A stretch of DNA of 18,417 bases, from positions 1-18,417 of the forward strand of contig CAYMBJ010000076.1 in the NCBI GenBank assembly GCA_964388665.1, read 5' to 3'. Each line of letters begins with the position of its first letter. The stretch's first letter is position 1. Below, one piece after another: positions 6,725 through 14,655 of the stretch. This stretch comes from CALCCV01 sp964388665 (GTDB taxonomy: Bacteria; Bdellovibrionota; Bdellovibrionia; Bdellovibrionales; Bdellovibrionaceae). The notes below the pieces were generated by a model. That model ran no database searches and was not told the origin of the DNA. It saw only the letters and a list, made by a program, of their open reading frames with translations. A program made the translations under genes and the position numbers.

Positions 6725-6769
6725 TTTTTGCCCCCCGCCCTAAAGGGGGCGTCGCCGGGGGCAAAAATT
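6723..6769. repeat. perfect 13-bp inverted repeat with inner stem
   Basis: AATTTTTGCCCCC (6723-6735) pairs perfectly with GGGGGCAAAAATT (6757-6769), and CGCCC (6736-6740) with GGGCG (6747-6751) can pair inside the loop. The T run precedes and the A run follows the GC stem, the reverse of an intrinsic terminator, on both strands. Confidence 0.7.
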
Positions 6770-6904
6770 AAGGAGAGGGGAGATGACACTCAACTTTTGG
6801 AATCTGCTTCATTCAGGATTGTGCCGCGACCGCCACGCCCTCAAATATCGTTGCGCTATATTTCGGATTAAGGGCAACTTTCGCTCACTTGCCCTCGTAT
6901 CGAT

Positions 6905-7714
6905 TCACGAAGCTTGTTTTACGGATTTACCACCAAAAACTGCTAACGAATCTCTTCCTAAGATTACGGTAGACTCAATTTTTTCCAGATCACCATCCTC
7001 TAAAAAAAGGTAGTGAATGGTTACCGGCCGTACCTTAACACTGTCCAGATTTACTCCATGGATTTCCATGAGCCGAAGTAGCTTAAACTTTTTACTAAAG
7101 AACAATGCTAAGGCCAAATCTTCAATTTCGCGCCTACTTAATGAAGTAACATCTTGAACTATGAGTTCAAATGCCGCATCGGTTATACTGTGACCGTATC
7201 GAAACCCTCGACAAATGGCTCGCCGAAGGCGATCTTCATGACCAAACATCTTTAAAATCTGGATCTCAAGTTCAAAATACTGAAGCCGCTCTAGAGTAAA
7301 TTGAGAGAAGATTCTCAAAAACTGAATTTTAAATATTGCATCATTCGCCACATCACTTGTGAAAAATGAAGTAGTTCGCTCCATGAATGATTCAAAATTA
7401 TTGAAATCCAGATCATTCTTTAGATCAACCCATAGCAAGCAAAGGGTTGGTTCAAAACCTTCTTTTTGCAAATCAATTAAGAGGCTCTCTTCATAAAAAT
7501 CTCTCCTCAGTTCTTCCGCTTTCGCTTTAAAAGCCTCGGCTGTTCGTTGATCAAACCCTTTGGTTTCCCTTGTCATCAAATGTATCTGCTCATCGGTAAA
7601 TTTTAGGGGAGCACATATTTCTACTCGTTTGACGAAACGAAATAGGAATGCAGCGATGGCAAAACACAAATTTACCAATAGAAATGATATTAGACCGACG
7701 GTTTCTTGTTCCAT
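6905..7714 (-). CDS. membrane-anchored protein of unknown function, 269 aa
   Basis: From the start chosen here the protein has one N-terminal membrane helix (about residues 6-27, TVGLISFLLVNLCFAIAAFLF) followed by a basic stop (RFVKR) and a largely helical cytoplasmic part of about 240 residues rich in charged residues. I recognise no domain. An in-frame ATG at 7861 would add 49 residues and a second hydrophobic stretch, but the added DNA contains a copy of the shared regulatory element at 7737-7766. In the other genes that element lies upstream of the start, so 7714 is preferred. Neither ATG has a clear ribosome binding site. It is a member of the commonly controlled cassette; a role as membrane effector or sensor is only a guess. 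Confidence 0.6.
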   Translation of the reverse strand: MEQETVGLISFLLVNLCFAIAAFLFRFVKRVEICAPLKFTDEQIHLMTRETKGFDQRTAEAFKAKAEELRRDFYEESLLIDLQKEGFEPTLCLLWVDLKNDLDFNNFESFMERTTSFFTSDVANDAIFKIQFLRIFSQFTLERLQYFELEIQILKMFGHEDRLRRAICRGFRYGHSITDAAFELIVQDVTSLSRREIEDLALALFFSKKFKLLRLMEIHGVNLDSVKVRPVTIHYLFLEDGDLEKIESTVILGRDSLAVFGGKSVKQAS

Positions 7715-7736
7715 CTTTAAAGAATAAGGGAGAGGA

Positions 7737-7766
7737 CCGACATCTGAGGTCTGTCTCAAAATGAGA
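7737..7766 (-). promoter_or_regulatory. shared cassette element, copy E
   Basis: Read toward the gene, this copy has the core GACCTC-AG-ATGTCGG preceded by TCTCATTTTGAGACA. It agrees with copy B at 22 of 30 bases. The GACCTC core ends 31 nt before the ATG at 7714. It contains CTCA-AAA-TGAG, an inverted repeat also seen in copy C. Confidence 0.6.
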
Positions 7767-8152
7767 AGAAGTTCAATGAAGGCTATCAGTTTGACCTTTG
7801 ACTCAAGAAAGTAAAACACCTTCAGGAATGAAAACGGCATGCAGTCCACTAAGTAATGCATACGATCAGGGCAATCAGAAGGACTGGGGTCCCGCCTTTC
7901 AATTTTAGAATCTTAACGATTTTTTATTCAAACGGATCACCCAGTGAATCAAATTATAGCACATCCTTGTATCTCTTCAATTATGGAGCCTTCGTCACCT
8001 TGACACCTTAGAGTTGCGGTACACATTTCGATAGTAATTCAACCCACTGACGAGTGAGATACGTTTATGCCTTTGATGGTCGACTCTATAAATGCGCTTC
8101 TTAGTCTACCGCTCGCCCTTGCAAACGGAATACTTCTAGGTAGGAGATCAAA
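7767..8152. other. intergenic stretch between divergent genes
   Basis: If the leftward gene begins at 7714, this stretch has no gene. It is AT-rich around 7915-7970 and should hold the promoter of the CoiA-like gene, but I could not assign a convincing -35/-10 pair. No clear copy of the shared element is present. Confidence 0.5.
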
Positions 8153-8971
8153 ATGAAATTTGCATTGGTAAATGGCGAACGCAAGGAACCGGCTGCAGGG
8201 CTCCTTGGAATCTGTTCAGGCTGCGAAAAGCCTACCGTGGCGAAGTGTGGAAATATCAAAGTACATCATTGGGCACACAAATCGAAGCTAGAATGTGATC
8301 CATGGTGGGAAAACGAAACTGAATGGCACCGAAATTGGAAAAAGCATTTCCCCGAACCATGGCAAGAAGTAGTTCATAAGGCAGATAGCGGAGAATTTCA
8401 CCGCGCCGATGTTAAAACCGACAAGAATTGGATCCTTGAATTTCAATACTCCGCAATAAACCCAGAGGAACGCTCATCTAGAAATGATTTTTACGAAAAG
8501 CTTGTCTGGATCGTACACGCTCTTAGTCGCAAGAGAGATCCCGTTCAATTTTTCTCTTCGCTTAAAGTTGTTAAGATTTTAGAGGGTTCTTTTTTCCGAA
8601 GTATTTGCGACGTAACATTCGACAATATTGCGCTCTTACAAGACTGGAGCAATGATAAATCACCAGTCATTTTTGATTTTGGCGAGCCGGAAGTACTCTG
8701 GTGCCTCCTTCCACGAAGTGCTGATGGTAAAGGAATTGTGCTTGAAATTATTCGGCAGAGGTTCATTGAATTACATCTGTCCAGTTCTTCTTCACCGAGA
8801 GACATTTTTGGTGAATTTATTCAATTCGCAGCACCGGCCAATTCCGCTGAAGATCTCGTTCTGAAGTTTCACTATTTGAGACGGGAAGAAGAGAGGCGTA
8901 GGCAGTTGATTGCGGACGAAGCTCGCAGGAGGAATCCTTATATTAATCACCGAGCTCGCCATCGATTTTAG
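8153..8971 (+). CDS. CoiA-like family nuclease
   Basis: The 272-aa protein resembles competence protein CoiA family nucleases. An N-terminal zinc-ribbon-like part has Cys21, Cys24, Cys32 and HWAH (His39, His42). Next comes the family segment ETEWHRNWK (residues 55-63), then HRADV (83-87) and WILEFQ (93-98). Asp86 and the E96-x-Q98 pair fit a divergent PD-(D/E)XK nuclease core. CoiA in Gram-positive bacteria acts after DNA uptake; isolated relatives in Gram-negative bacteria often sit on islands and their role is unknown. An AGGAG ribosome binding site lies 7 nt before the ATG. It is the only rightward gene inside the leftward cassette, converges on the DUF2779 gene with a 75-bp gap, and lacks the shared element, so its membership is uncertain. 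Confidence 0.85.
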   Translation: MKFALVNGERKEPAAGLLGICSGCEKPTVAKCGNIKVHHWAHKSKLECDPWWENETEWHRNWKKHFPEPWQEVVHKADSGEFHRADVKTDKNWILEFQYSAINPEERSSRNDFYEKLVWIVHALSRKRDPVQFFSSLKVVKILEGSFFRSICDVTFDNIALLQDWSNDKSPVIFDFGEPEVLWCLLPRSADGKGIVLEIIRQRFIELHLSSSSSPRDIFGEFIQFAAPANSAEDLVLKFHYLRREEERRRQLIADEARRRNPYINHRARHRF

Positions 8972-9046
8972 AAGACAGGCGGACCTATATAAAAAAATGA
9001 GATGTTCTTAGCCTGCAAAACCGATTTTTCAATAGTCGATAGGTTA

Positions 9047-11014
9047 TTATGCAACTTTGGCTTTAGACTTACGAAGTTCGAGTTGCCACCACTCCCAAAT
9101 CATTACCATAGCTAGAGTATCGAGTTTGCAGTATCGAAGCAGAGCTTCACGCAGTGCCTGTCGTTCCGTTTGCGACATCTCTGTGAATTGCATTCTTGAC
9201 CAGGCCATCATGGCAGCTCCACCATCATTGAGATCGTCTCGATCAATGAGCCATCGTTCGACTTTATCGAGGTCTTCTTTTGGTACGTCGGTGAAAATCG
9301 GTGGGAGTTTCTTATATGGGTCGAGCGCTTTTCCATTTTGATCAAAAGAAATTTGGTCCGAGAACCGGCTTTGCAACTCCTTCCCGGCAAAGTTGAGTAT
9401 AGCTGGAAGAACTTTTTTGATAGAGTTCGAGCCTCTGGTTTCAGGTAAATAATAGTGGCGGAGTGTCAGATCTCGCATGTCTATAAATTGCCTTGTTGGC
9501 GTCCACTCGTCACTTCCCCCTGGCGGAGTAGTGAGAGACTCAATCCAAGCTATGAGCTCGCCTCTGTCCACCTCTTCGCTACATTCAAGTTGCGAGCGGA
9601 TTTGGTTAAGGACAGTATTTTCATGGGCAGCAAACCGGAAAATTGTGCCATCGTCTTGCTCAAGTGCTTTTTTCAGGGCCCGAACAAAATCGAAATTTGG
9701 AAAAGCTCCGACGCGATCATCAAGATACTCAGTCTTATGGATTATGCTGCCATCAGCATCGACCACATGGTGAGAAAACTGGTAGGCCATCTGTTCGTAT
9801 GGACGGCGGCCAGTATGAAATGGAATCGCAACCATAGCTGTTTCAAAATCAATGAAATGAAAAGGTGCTTTGAAAGTTTGAAGCTCTGACGCAAGATCCT
9901 CAGACCGGATATAGAGTCCGGATCGCTCACCCTTTGCGAATTCTATTTGCGTGAGCTGTCTTTCAGTTCTTGAGAGTCCTATTTTCTCATCGTCGCGTTC
10001 TTTCATTTTCAGATCATGCTTATCAAGGTCAGAGGCAAAAATCTTATTTGAATCTATGGCATCTGCAGAACTGCGAAAGTCCCAAACATCGAAAACAAAC
10101 TCACGATTGAAATCTTCAGATGTTAGCTTCTTGGCTGCCTGCCAACATTCCTGGAAGCCGATCTTTGAAGCTGGAGGAAGCACACTTTTCTTTTCTGTTC
10201 TGAATTCACAGGTCTTGCAATGGCTTCCTACTGTTGGAGAAAATCGGTTACCAGATGCCATCAACGAAGAGAGCTTTTTCACCAGGTCTTCAAATCCATC
10301 GGCCCAATCGATCTTGACTTTATTTAGGATCAAATCGATTTCTTTTTCTAGGTCCTTTCGAGTTAGTAATGGTACGCCGAGATCAGATAATGAGACGTTT
10401 TTAGTAAGTTTGACTTGCACACGATTTTTATCCGACCGGCTTATTAGAAACAATTGGTTTAGTCCATCCACGGTCGCAGTCTTGGATTTGTCTACCAACA
10501 TTAAACCTGGATGAATCTGAAACTCTGGTTTAGATTTACGCGCAACATAGGTCTGAAATGCGAGATCCAAAAGGTATTCTCCGTAATCTGCTTTCAAGAG
10601 ATAATTTCCTTTTTTTAATGCTCGCTTGTCAAACGGCTCAAATTCTTCTGAGAAATCAAAACTCTTAGCTTTGACTTCAGTTAGAAATATCTGATTTCCC
10701 TTTTTTTCCAGAATATCGACTCTTACGAACAAATTTTCAAATCTAAATGCGGCTTCGTAGATCGTGACATCTTGTTTTTGTAGTAATTCATCAGTTTGTC
10801 GAATTGAATCCTCATAATCAAGAGTCTCAATCTTCACCCCTCCTGGATGGTAAAGCATTGCAAGCTCACCAACTTGGAAGCCACCCTCAGCCAATGCCTT
10901 TAAAAATTCGTTTTGGTCATTTGAATTGGCATATTCAGGATTGGAGTTGTAGTACAGTTTAGTGGGACATTGGAGACCAACCTTGAACCTGGACTTACTT
11001 AGAGGTTTTGACAT
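9047..11014 (-). CDS. DUF2779 protein: Cas4/RecB-like nuclease plus DEDD-type exonuclease
   Basis: The 655-aa protein joins two nuclease-like parts. Residues 1-300 look like a Cas4/RecB-type PD-(D/E)XK nuclease: Asp100, Glu113-x-Lys115 (LTEVKAK) and four cysteines (Cys16; Cys266, Cys269 in HCKTC; Cys290) spaced as for an iron-sulfur cluster. Residues 385-640 form the DUF2779 part with an RNase H-like DEDD layout: IDFET (Asp389, Glu391), AAHEN near 464, FIDMRD near 512 and YCKLD near 630. Together these suggest processing of DNA or RNA ends, with substrate unknown. A GGGAG ribosome binding site precedes the ATG, and copy C of the shared element lies 76 nt upstream. The family is clear; the role is inferred. 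Confidence 0.88.
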   Translation of the reverse strand: MSKPLSKSRFKVGLQCPTKLYYNSNPEYANSNDQNEFLKALAEGGFQVGELAMLYHPGGVKIETLDYEDSIRQTDELLQKQDVTIYEAAFRFENLFVRVDILEKKGNQIFLTEVKAKSFDFSEEFEPFDKRALKKGNYLLKADYGEYLLDLAFQTYVARKSKPEFQIHPGLMLVDKSKTATVDGLNQLFLISRSDKNRVQVKLTKNVSLSDLGVPLLTRKDLEKEIDLILNKVKIDWADGFEDLVKKLSSLMASGNRFSPTVGSHCKTCEFRTEKKSVLPPASKIGFQECWQAAKKLTSEDFNREFVFDVWDFRSSADAIDSNKIFASDLDKHDLKMKERDDEKIGLSRTERQLTQIEFAKGERSGLYIRSEDLASELQTFKAPFHFIDFETAMVAIPFHTGRRPYEQMAYQFSHHVVDADGSIIHKTEYLDDRVGAFPNFDFVRALKKALEQDDGTIFRFAAHENTVLNQIRSQLECSEEVDRGELIAWIESLTTPPGGSDEWTPTRQFIDMRDLTLRHYYLPETRGSNSIKKVLPAILNFAGKELQSRFSDQISFDQNGKALDPYKKLPPIFTDVPKEDLDKVERWLIDRDDLNDGGAAMMAWSRMQFTEMSQTERQALREALLRYCKLDTLAMVMIWEWWQLELRKSKAKVA

Positions 11015-11081
11015 TAGATTTCTCCCAACTTCACTTCGGACAATCGACCGTTTCGATTTAATTAAAGATTAGCTTAGAACT

Positions 11082-11111
11082 CTGTCAGGCGAGGTCCGCC
11101 TCAAATTGAGA
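11082..11111 (-). promoter_or_regulatory. shared cassette element, copy C
   Basis: Read toward the DUF2779 gene: TCTCAATTTGAGGCG, then GACCTC, GC, and CTGACAG in place of ATGTCGG. The CTCAA-A-TTGAG dyad is perfect and GAGG/CCTC form a second dyad. The core ends 76 nt before the ATG at 11014. Confidence 0.6.
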
Positions 11112-11203
11112 GCTGGGTGTTGGTTTGTTCAACGATTTCTCTAACCGGTGTTTCAAAGGTGCAGTGAATCCCCTGCTGGGAGGAACATTTCCCGCCCAGG
11201 CAT

Positions 11204-11238
11204 GCGAGCAAAAAAAGAGATTGAGACCACACTCATCA
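11204..11238 (-). terminator. possible terminator after the lipoprotein gene
   Basis: On the minus strand the lipoprotein stop is followed by an imperfect stem (TTGA/TCAA around a GAG/CTC pair) and then TCTCTTTTTTT. The T run is good but the stem is weak. Confidence 0.4.
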
Positions 11239-11241
11239 ATT

Positions 11242-11934
11242 TTACTCCTGGTCTTCAGACCGGTCAGAGCTTGATCGACGATCTTGCGTCGTTGTCTTTG
11301 ATGCATTACCCACAGAGGATTCTTGGCTTACAGTCCTCACAGTCGCCGGTTGGATGGATGTTGCAGCCTCGGTTGAGCCGGACCCCTGATTACCACCGAA
11401 AAACTGAACGGCTCTGTCTTTAATTGCTCGCTTTAGATCTGGATCGGCTTCGACAATTTTGTAAAGAACCCGACGCTTGATCTGATCGTAGTCCGTTTTT
11501 CGAATGCCGGCCAAAATATAGCAATCTGATCTTTCAACACCAGACGAGACATATCGTTCGTGATACTGCTCAATAAATTTCATGCCTGTCACTTTGCCAC
11601 TGTATTCACTGCTGCGGACCTGACTCAAAATCAGCTCCGTGCTTTCAGAGATACCTTGTTGTGCGCTGTCAATCTGTCCTCTCAGATCCTCTGAAATTTC
11701 CCTTAAAAGACTTTCTTTTGTTTCGAGCTTTGCCAATTGAAAGCAGCCATTGAGTCGTTCATCACTGCGGATCGTGTATTGAGATCTGAAATAAACCTGA
11801 TCGCCTTCTGTCCACGAGATTTTTGAGCTCTCCACCCACTCTGGTTTTTTCAAGTTTCCGTTCTCAATCAGTGTTCTTTGCTCGGTTGCACAAGCCGAAA
11901 GAAAGAGAAATCCCAAGATCAAATAATTTTTCAT
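11242..11934 (-). CDS. outer-membrane-type lipoprotein, 230 aa
   Basis: The first 15 residues are a lipoprotein signal with lipobox FLSAC (Cys15 as lipid site). The start at 11934 is chosen because GAGGAGGG lies 4 nt upstream; an ATG at 11979 in the same frame falls inside the shared element. The mature part has a PEWV segment (residues 31-34) followed by a region with two cysteines (64 and 138) and a QYHERYV segment, which loosely recalls LPP20-like lipoproteins, and a Ser/Thr/Gln-rich, probably disordered tail (about 180-230). It faces the periplasm or the outer membrane. It lies between the RmuC-like gene and the DUF2779 gene and carries copy A of the shared element, so it seems controlled together with two nucleases, which is unusual for a lipoprotein. 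Confidence 0.8.
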   Translation of the reverse strand: MKNYLILGFLFLSACATEQRTLIENGNLKKPEWVESSKISWTEGDQVYFRSQYTIRSDERLNGCFQLAKLETKESLLREISEDLRGQIDSAQQGISESTELILSQVRSSEYSGKVTGMKFIEQYHERYVSSGVERSDCYILAGIRKTDYDQIKRRVLYKIVEADPDLKRAIKDRAVQFFGGNQGSGSTEAATSIQPATVRTVSQESSVGNASKTTTQDRRSSSDRSEDQE

Positions 11935-11972
11935 ACGTCCCTCCTCATTTAAATTAATGGTAACCTGCAGTT

Positions 11973-12002
11973 CCGACATTTGAGGTCAGCGTCGAATTGA
12001 TA
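11973..12002 (-). promoter_or_regulatory. shared cassette element, copy A
   Basis: Read toward the lipoprotein gene: TCAATTCGACGCT, then GACCTC-AA-ATGTCGG. It is one of the two closest copies to B. The core ends 47 nt before the ATG at 11934. Confidence 0.65.
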
Positions 12003-12027
12003 CAAAACTCCCCAAAAGAGTCGTCAT

Positions 12028-13452
12028 CTAGTCTCCTGAAATTGCAGGCGCAGTTAGCGGAATTGCCTCTAGTGTCTCTTTTCGAATCTCGAGGTTTACA
12101 GAATTGCCGATGGCCTTGCCGGTAATCTTTTGATGATCTGCTTTGAGTTTCGCGAGTTCGATTCTCTTCGCGCGTTTTTCAATAGGCGGATTCAGAATAA
12201 GCGCCTGTTCTGTCTTTGTGGCCGGAGTTAGAAACTCTAGCGGTAGATCGTCCGCCGATTCTATGAGCTTGAAGAATTCAGTAGTGAAGAAGTGATCGAT
12301 CTGAATTCTTCGCTTGAGTCCGTGAAGCACTCGCCCGATGAAACTCACAAGACTGTCTCGATCTTCGGGACTCAATTGTTCAGCAAACTCGTAATCCTCA
12401 ATTTTTAGCAAAGCACGGATTACGGGCTCCAAGCCTTCGGGTGGTATGACGTGCACTCGATAGGAACTAAACTCGAAGTAGGAATCTTCCAAAACGGCTA
12501 TGGCATTGCTTGGAACAACAAAAAAGATGTCTTTCTTGACTCCGTCCTGTTTGTATTTGGAAGCCGCATTCGCTTGAGTCCGAATATAGGTTGAGAAATT
12601 CGCAAGATCAGTTCCACGCGGCGATTTGCTGTCAAACAGCACCAGCTCTTCGCATACTTTTAGGGCATTATCAGGTTTTCCTGAGTAGGGAAATTTTTCT
12701 TTATCGATGTAATCGATATTTAATCTTTGGCAGATACTTCGAATCTTTTGCTCTACCGCAATCTCGTGCTTAGACCAAGTTTCACTGAGAGCCTCTAGCT
12801 TCTCTTCCTCGGCCCTTTCACGCTCGAGAAGCTCCTTTTGTTTCTCTTCTCGCAATGATTGCTGCAAATTTGAAACTTCCTGAATAGCTTTTCGATGGTC
12901 GTCCAAGCGAATTTCTTCTCTTTGTTTGAAACCAATGTTCTCTCTATCGACAGACACCTTTTCCTGCCGGAGTTGCTCGAGCTTGACTTCCAACTCTTGA
13001 ATACTTCGACGCGAAATCAGAGTTGTATTTTCAAGCTCACGTTTATGATTTACGCTTTGAGCTTCGAGTACAGACACCATCTGTTTAAGGGACACAATTT
13101 CCTCACGCTTTTCTCCAAGAGTTTTACCTAAGCCGGAGTTTGCGAGATTGAGTTCTTGCATCTGCTTTTCTAGGTGAGACACATTGGCAGCGAGCAGCAC
13201 CTTCTGCTCAGTGATTGCGAGTATCTCGCGCCTACTGGAGTTGATGTTTTGACGTTCAACAGTAAGTTCAGAGTCCAAAAATTTATTTTTTTCTCCCACC
13301 AAAGCTCGCTCTGAATTGGCTTCATTAAGTTCGAATATTAACTTGTCGTTCAAGGATTTCTTTGTTTGATTTTGAAACCATAGGCGGGCGGCGGTCACCA
13401 TCAAGGCAACGAAAACAGCCCCCAGTGCTATGAATAGATAAAATGATTCCAA
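12028..13452 (-). CDS. membrane-anchored coiled-coil protein with RmuC-like nuclease domain
   Basis: The 474-aa protein starts with one membrane helix (residues 4-25), continues as a long coiled coil (about 30-235, rich in Glu, Lys, Gln and Leu), and then has a folded domain (about 240-400). Motif GKPDNA (258-263) followed by LFDSKSP (272-278) gives Asp261, Asp274 and Lys276, a PD-(D/E)XK core in the same setting as RmuC, where the coiled-coil nuclease-like protein is also anchored by its N terminus. The remaining RmuC features are diverged, so it is RmuC-like rather than RmuC. RmuC limits DNA rearrangements; the role here is unknown. AAAGG precedes the ATG, and copy D of the shared element lies 83 nt upstream. 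Confidence 0.75.
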   Translation of the reverse strand: MESFYLFIALGAVFVALMVTAARLWFQNQTKKSLNDKLIFELNEANSERALVGEKNKFLDSELTVERQNINSSRREILAITEQKVLLAANVSHLEKQMQELNLANSGLGKTLGEKREEIVSLKQMVSVLEAQSVNHKRELENTTLISRRSIQELEVKLEQLRQEKVSVDRENIGFKQREEIRLDDHRKAIQEVSNLQQSLREEKQKELLERERAEEEKLEALSETWSKHEIAVEQKIRSICQRLNIDYIDKEKFPYSGKPDNALKVCEELVLFDSKSPRGTDLANFSTYIRTQANAASKYKQDGVKKDIFFVVPSNAIAVLEDSYFEFSSYRVHVIPPEGLEPVIRALLKIEDYEFAEQLSPEDRDSLVSFIGRVLHGLKRRIQIDHFFTTEFFKLIESADDLPLEFLTPATKTEQALILNPPIEKRAKRIELAKLKADHQKITGKAIGNSVNLEIRKETLEAIPLTAPAISGD

Positions 13453-13526
13453 TCAAGTTTCCTTTCGTAAAAGAGTGCAATTGAAATTTACGTATTGTTG
13501 ATACCTGATCATCCTCTCCTACAACA

Positions 13527-13556
13527 CTGACATGAGAGGTCGTAGACCTAACTAGC
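13527..13556 (-). promoter_or_regulatory. shared cassette element, copy D (partial)
   Basis: Only the core is conserved: GACCTC-TC-ATGTCAG. The flank differs, with an AGGTC-TAC-GACCT palindrome in place of the TCAATT part. The core ends 83 nt before the ATG at 13452. Confidence 0.45.
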
Positions 13557-13572
13557 TAAAAATTATGAGAAT

Positions 13573-14577
13573 TTAGGTGTCATTACAAACGGAGAACTGA
13601 CGGCCGTAGAGACCGAAATTGTCATAAATCGTCCTTATTGGCATTGGGGCTATCGCCCTTAGGATTTCAGCCTCTGAGGCCGTGTTGCTAATTGAAGTCC
13701 CTAGAAAGGCTTTAAGCTGAGAGAAAGAAATCGACACGACATATGGATCCCAATGAAGTTTCACATCACTTACGAAATACTGGCTTTTCTCAATGATTAA
13801 TCGATCGGGGTCTTTATAGCTCTCAATTAGTTGACCAACAGTTAGTCCGCATTTGATTGTCGACATAATCTTTTTGACTTCGGCTCCTTCGCTTATCTGG
13901 TTCTTCGAAATCGCTTTCATTTTTGCCACCGCTCGATCCGCGACATTTCGAATATTTTTTAATCTCTCTTCTTGGTCCGCTAGCTCGTTAATGCGTTTCT
14001 GTTGCTCATCAATTAGTCGTTCTTTGAGTTTAACTTCATTTGCCAATGCCTTAGTATTTTCTATTTGGGCGTTTAGGTTACTCAGCCGGGTTTTCTCCCT
14101 CTCAATTTTTGAGATTGGCCAGCTATATTGAACATATACTTTTGTAAGACTCCGGTTGGCAAAAAATGTCCGGGAGGAGACTTGAGTGTATCCATCCCAA
14201 TTCACATTGCCACTATTCAGAGAAAATTCTCGTTGGCTTGTCATTTTAGTATCGGTCAAGCTCTCTTCGAGTTTCAGAGTGGATGTAAGGACGCCACCAA
14301 GTACACAGGCCAATGCATTGTAACGCGAGTCAATTAGAGCATTTGCAATAGCTTCGACAGCGTTTTTTCCCTCGCCAAAACCGACAAAATGATACTTCTC
14401 GTCCGCTATCGAACAGTTGTCCGAGCTCCAAAGGGGAAGCGATACATCTGGCCCTGTGATTTCCTTGAGATTGGCCTTTGGCGGTGAACTTTGACAGCCT
14501 ATGGTTAGAAAGGAAATCATGATCAGATAAAGAACAGCTTCGTAGACCCTAAAATTTCCTCGAAATATTTTTCTCAT
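13573..14577 (-). CDS. lipoprotein with LPP20-like domain and coiled coil, 334 aa
   Basis: The start at 14577 follows GGAGG by 5 nt and gives a signal sequence ending in the lipobox TIGC (Cys28). The longer in-frame start at 14628 lies inside the shared element. Residues 48-165 recall LPP20-like lipoproteins: PLW, then YHFVGFGEG with an alanine-rich helix (AVEAIANALIDSRYNALA), WDGY, and a strand YVQYSWPISKIEREKTRL. A coiled coil follows (about 160-225). The C-terminal part (240-334) starts with CGLTVGQLIESYKDPD, which recalls the first helix of BamE/SmpA-like folds, but this is weak. It is the first leftward gene from the regulator and carries copy B of the shared element. Confidence 0.75.
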   Translation of the reverse strand: MRKIFRGNFRVYEAVLYLIMISFLTIGCQSSPPKANLKEITGPDVSLPLWSSDNCSIADEKYHFVGFGEGKNAVEAIANALIDSRYNALACVLGGVLTSTLKLEESLTDTKMTSQREFSLNSGNVNWDGYTQVSSRTFFANRSLTKVYVQYSWPISKIEREKTRLSNLNAQIENTKALANEVKLKERLIDEQQKRINELADQEERLKNIRNVADRAVAKMKAISKNQISEGAEVKKIMSTIKCGLTVGQLIESYKDPDRLIIEKSQYFVSDVKLHWDPYVVSISFSQLKAFLGTSISNTASEAEILRAIAPMPIRTIYDNFGLYGRQFSVCNDT

Positions 14578-14621
14578 TTCAACCTCCGAATGGACAGTGA
14601 GACTAATCTTGAATTTGAATT

Positions 14622-14651
14622 CCGACATAAGAGGTCAGCTCCGAATTGAGA
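14622..14651 (-). promoter_or_regulatory. shared cassette element, copy B (reference copy)
   Basis: Read toward the leftward lipoprotein gene: TCTCAATTCGGAGCT, then GACCTC-TT-ATGTCGG. The core ends 53 nt before the ATG at 14577. It lies between the divergent lipoprotein gene and regulator operon, back to back with copy F. Confidence 0.65.
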
Positions 14652-14655
14652 CATC

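Larger units (their letters stand above)
6356..6904. other. gene-free stretch with four stem-loops
   Basis: I see no reliable gene here. The stretch contains an 8-bp stem at 6393-6418 (AGTGGAAG/CTTCCACT), an intrinsic terminator at 6558-6594, a long imperfect palindrome at 6592-6724 and a perfect 13-bp stem at 6723-6769. A possible 76-aa reading frame from 6783 has a plausible ribosome binding site, but its 3' part runs antisense to the next gene and its sequence does not look protein-like. Confidence 0.55.

Noticed and set aside
6723..6769. Reading the perfect 13-bp stem as an intrinsic terminator.
   Set aside because: T-rich side precedes the GC stem and A-rich side follows it on both strands, opposite to a terminator.
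6783..7013. A 76-aa rightward reading frame with a good-looking ribosome binding site (AAGGAG).
   Set aside because: Its sequence is not protein-like, and its second half is antisense to the 3' end of the membrane protein gene at 6905-7714.
7886..7912. GGGGTCCCGCCTTTCAATTT and following bases resemble the shared element before the longer start at 7861.
   Set aside because: Alignment needs about 3 inserted bases and the ATGTCGG part is missing.
7977..8005. TCAATTATGGAGCC followed by ACCTT resembles the shared element in front of the CoiA-like gene.
   Set aside because: Spacing between the parts is wrong and the GACCTC core is not intact.
11085..11306. A 73-aa leftward reading frame between the DUF2779 gene and the lipoprotein gene.
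   Set aside because: It overlaps the lipoprotein gene in another frame and covers element copy C and a possible terminator.
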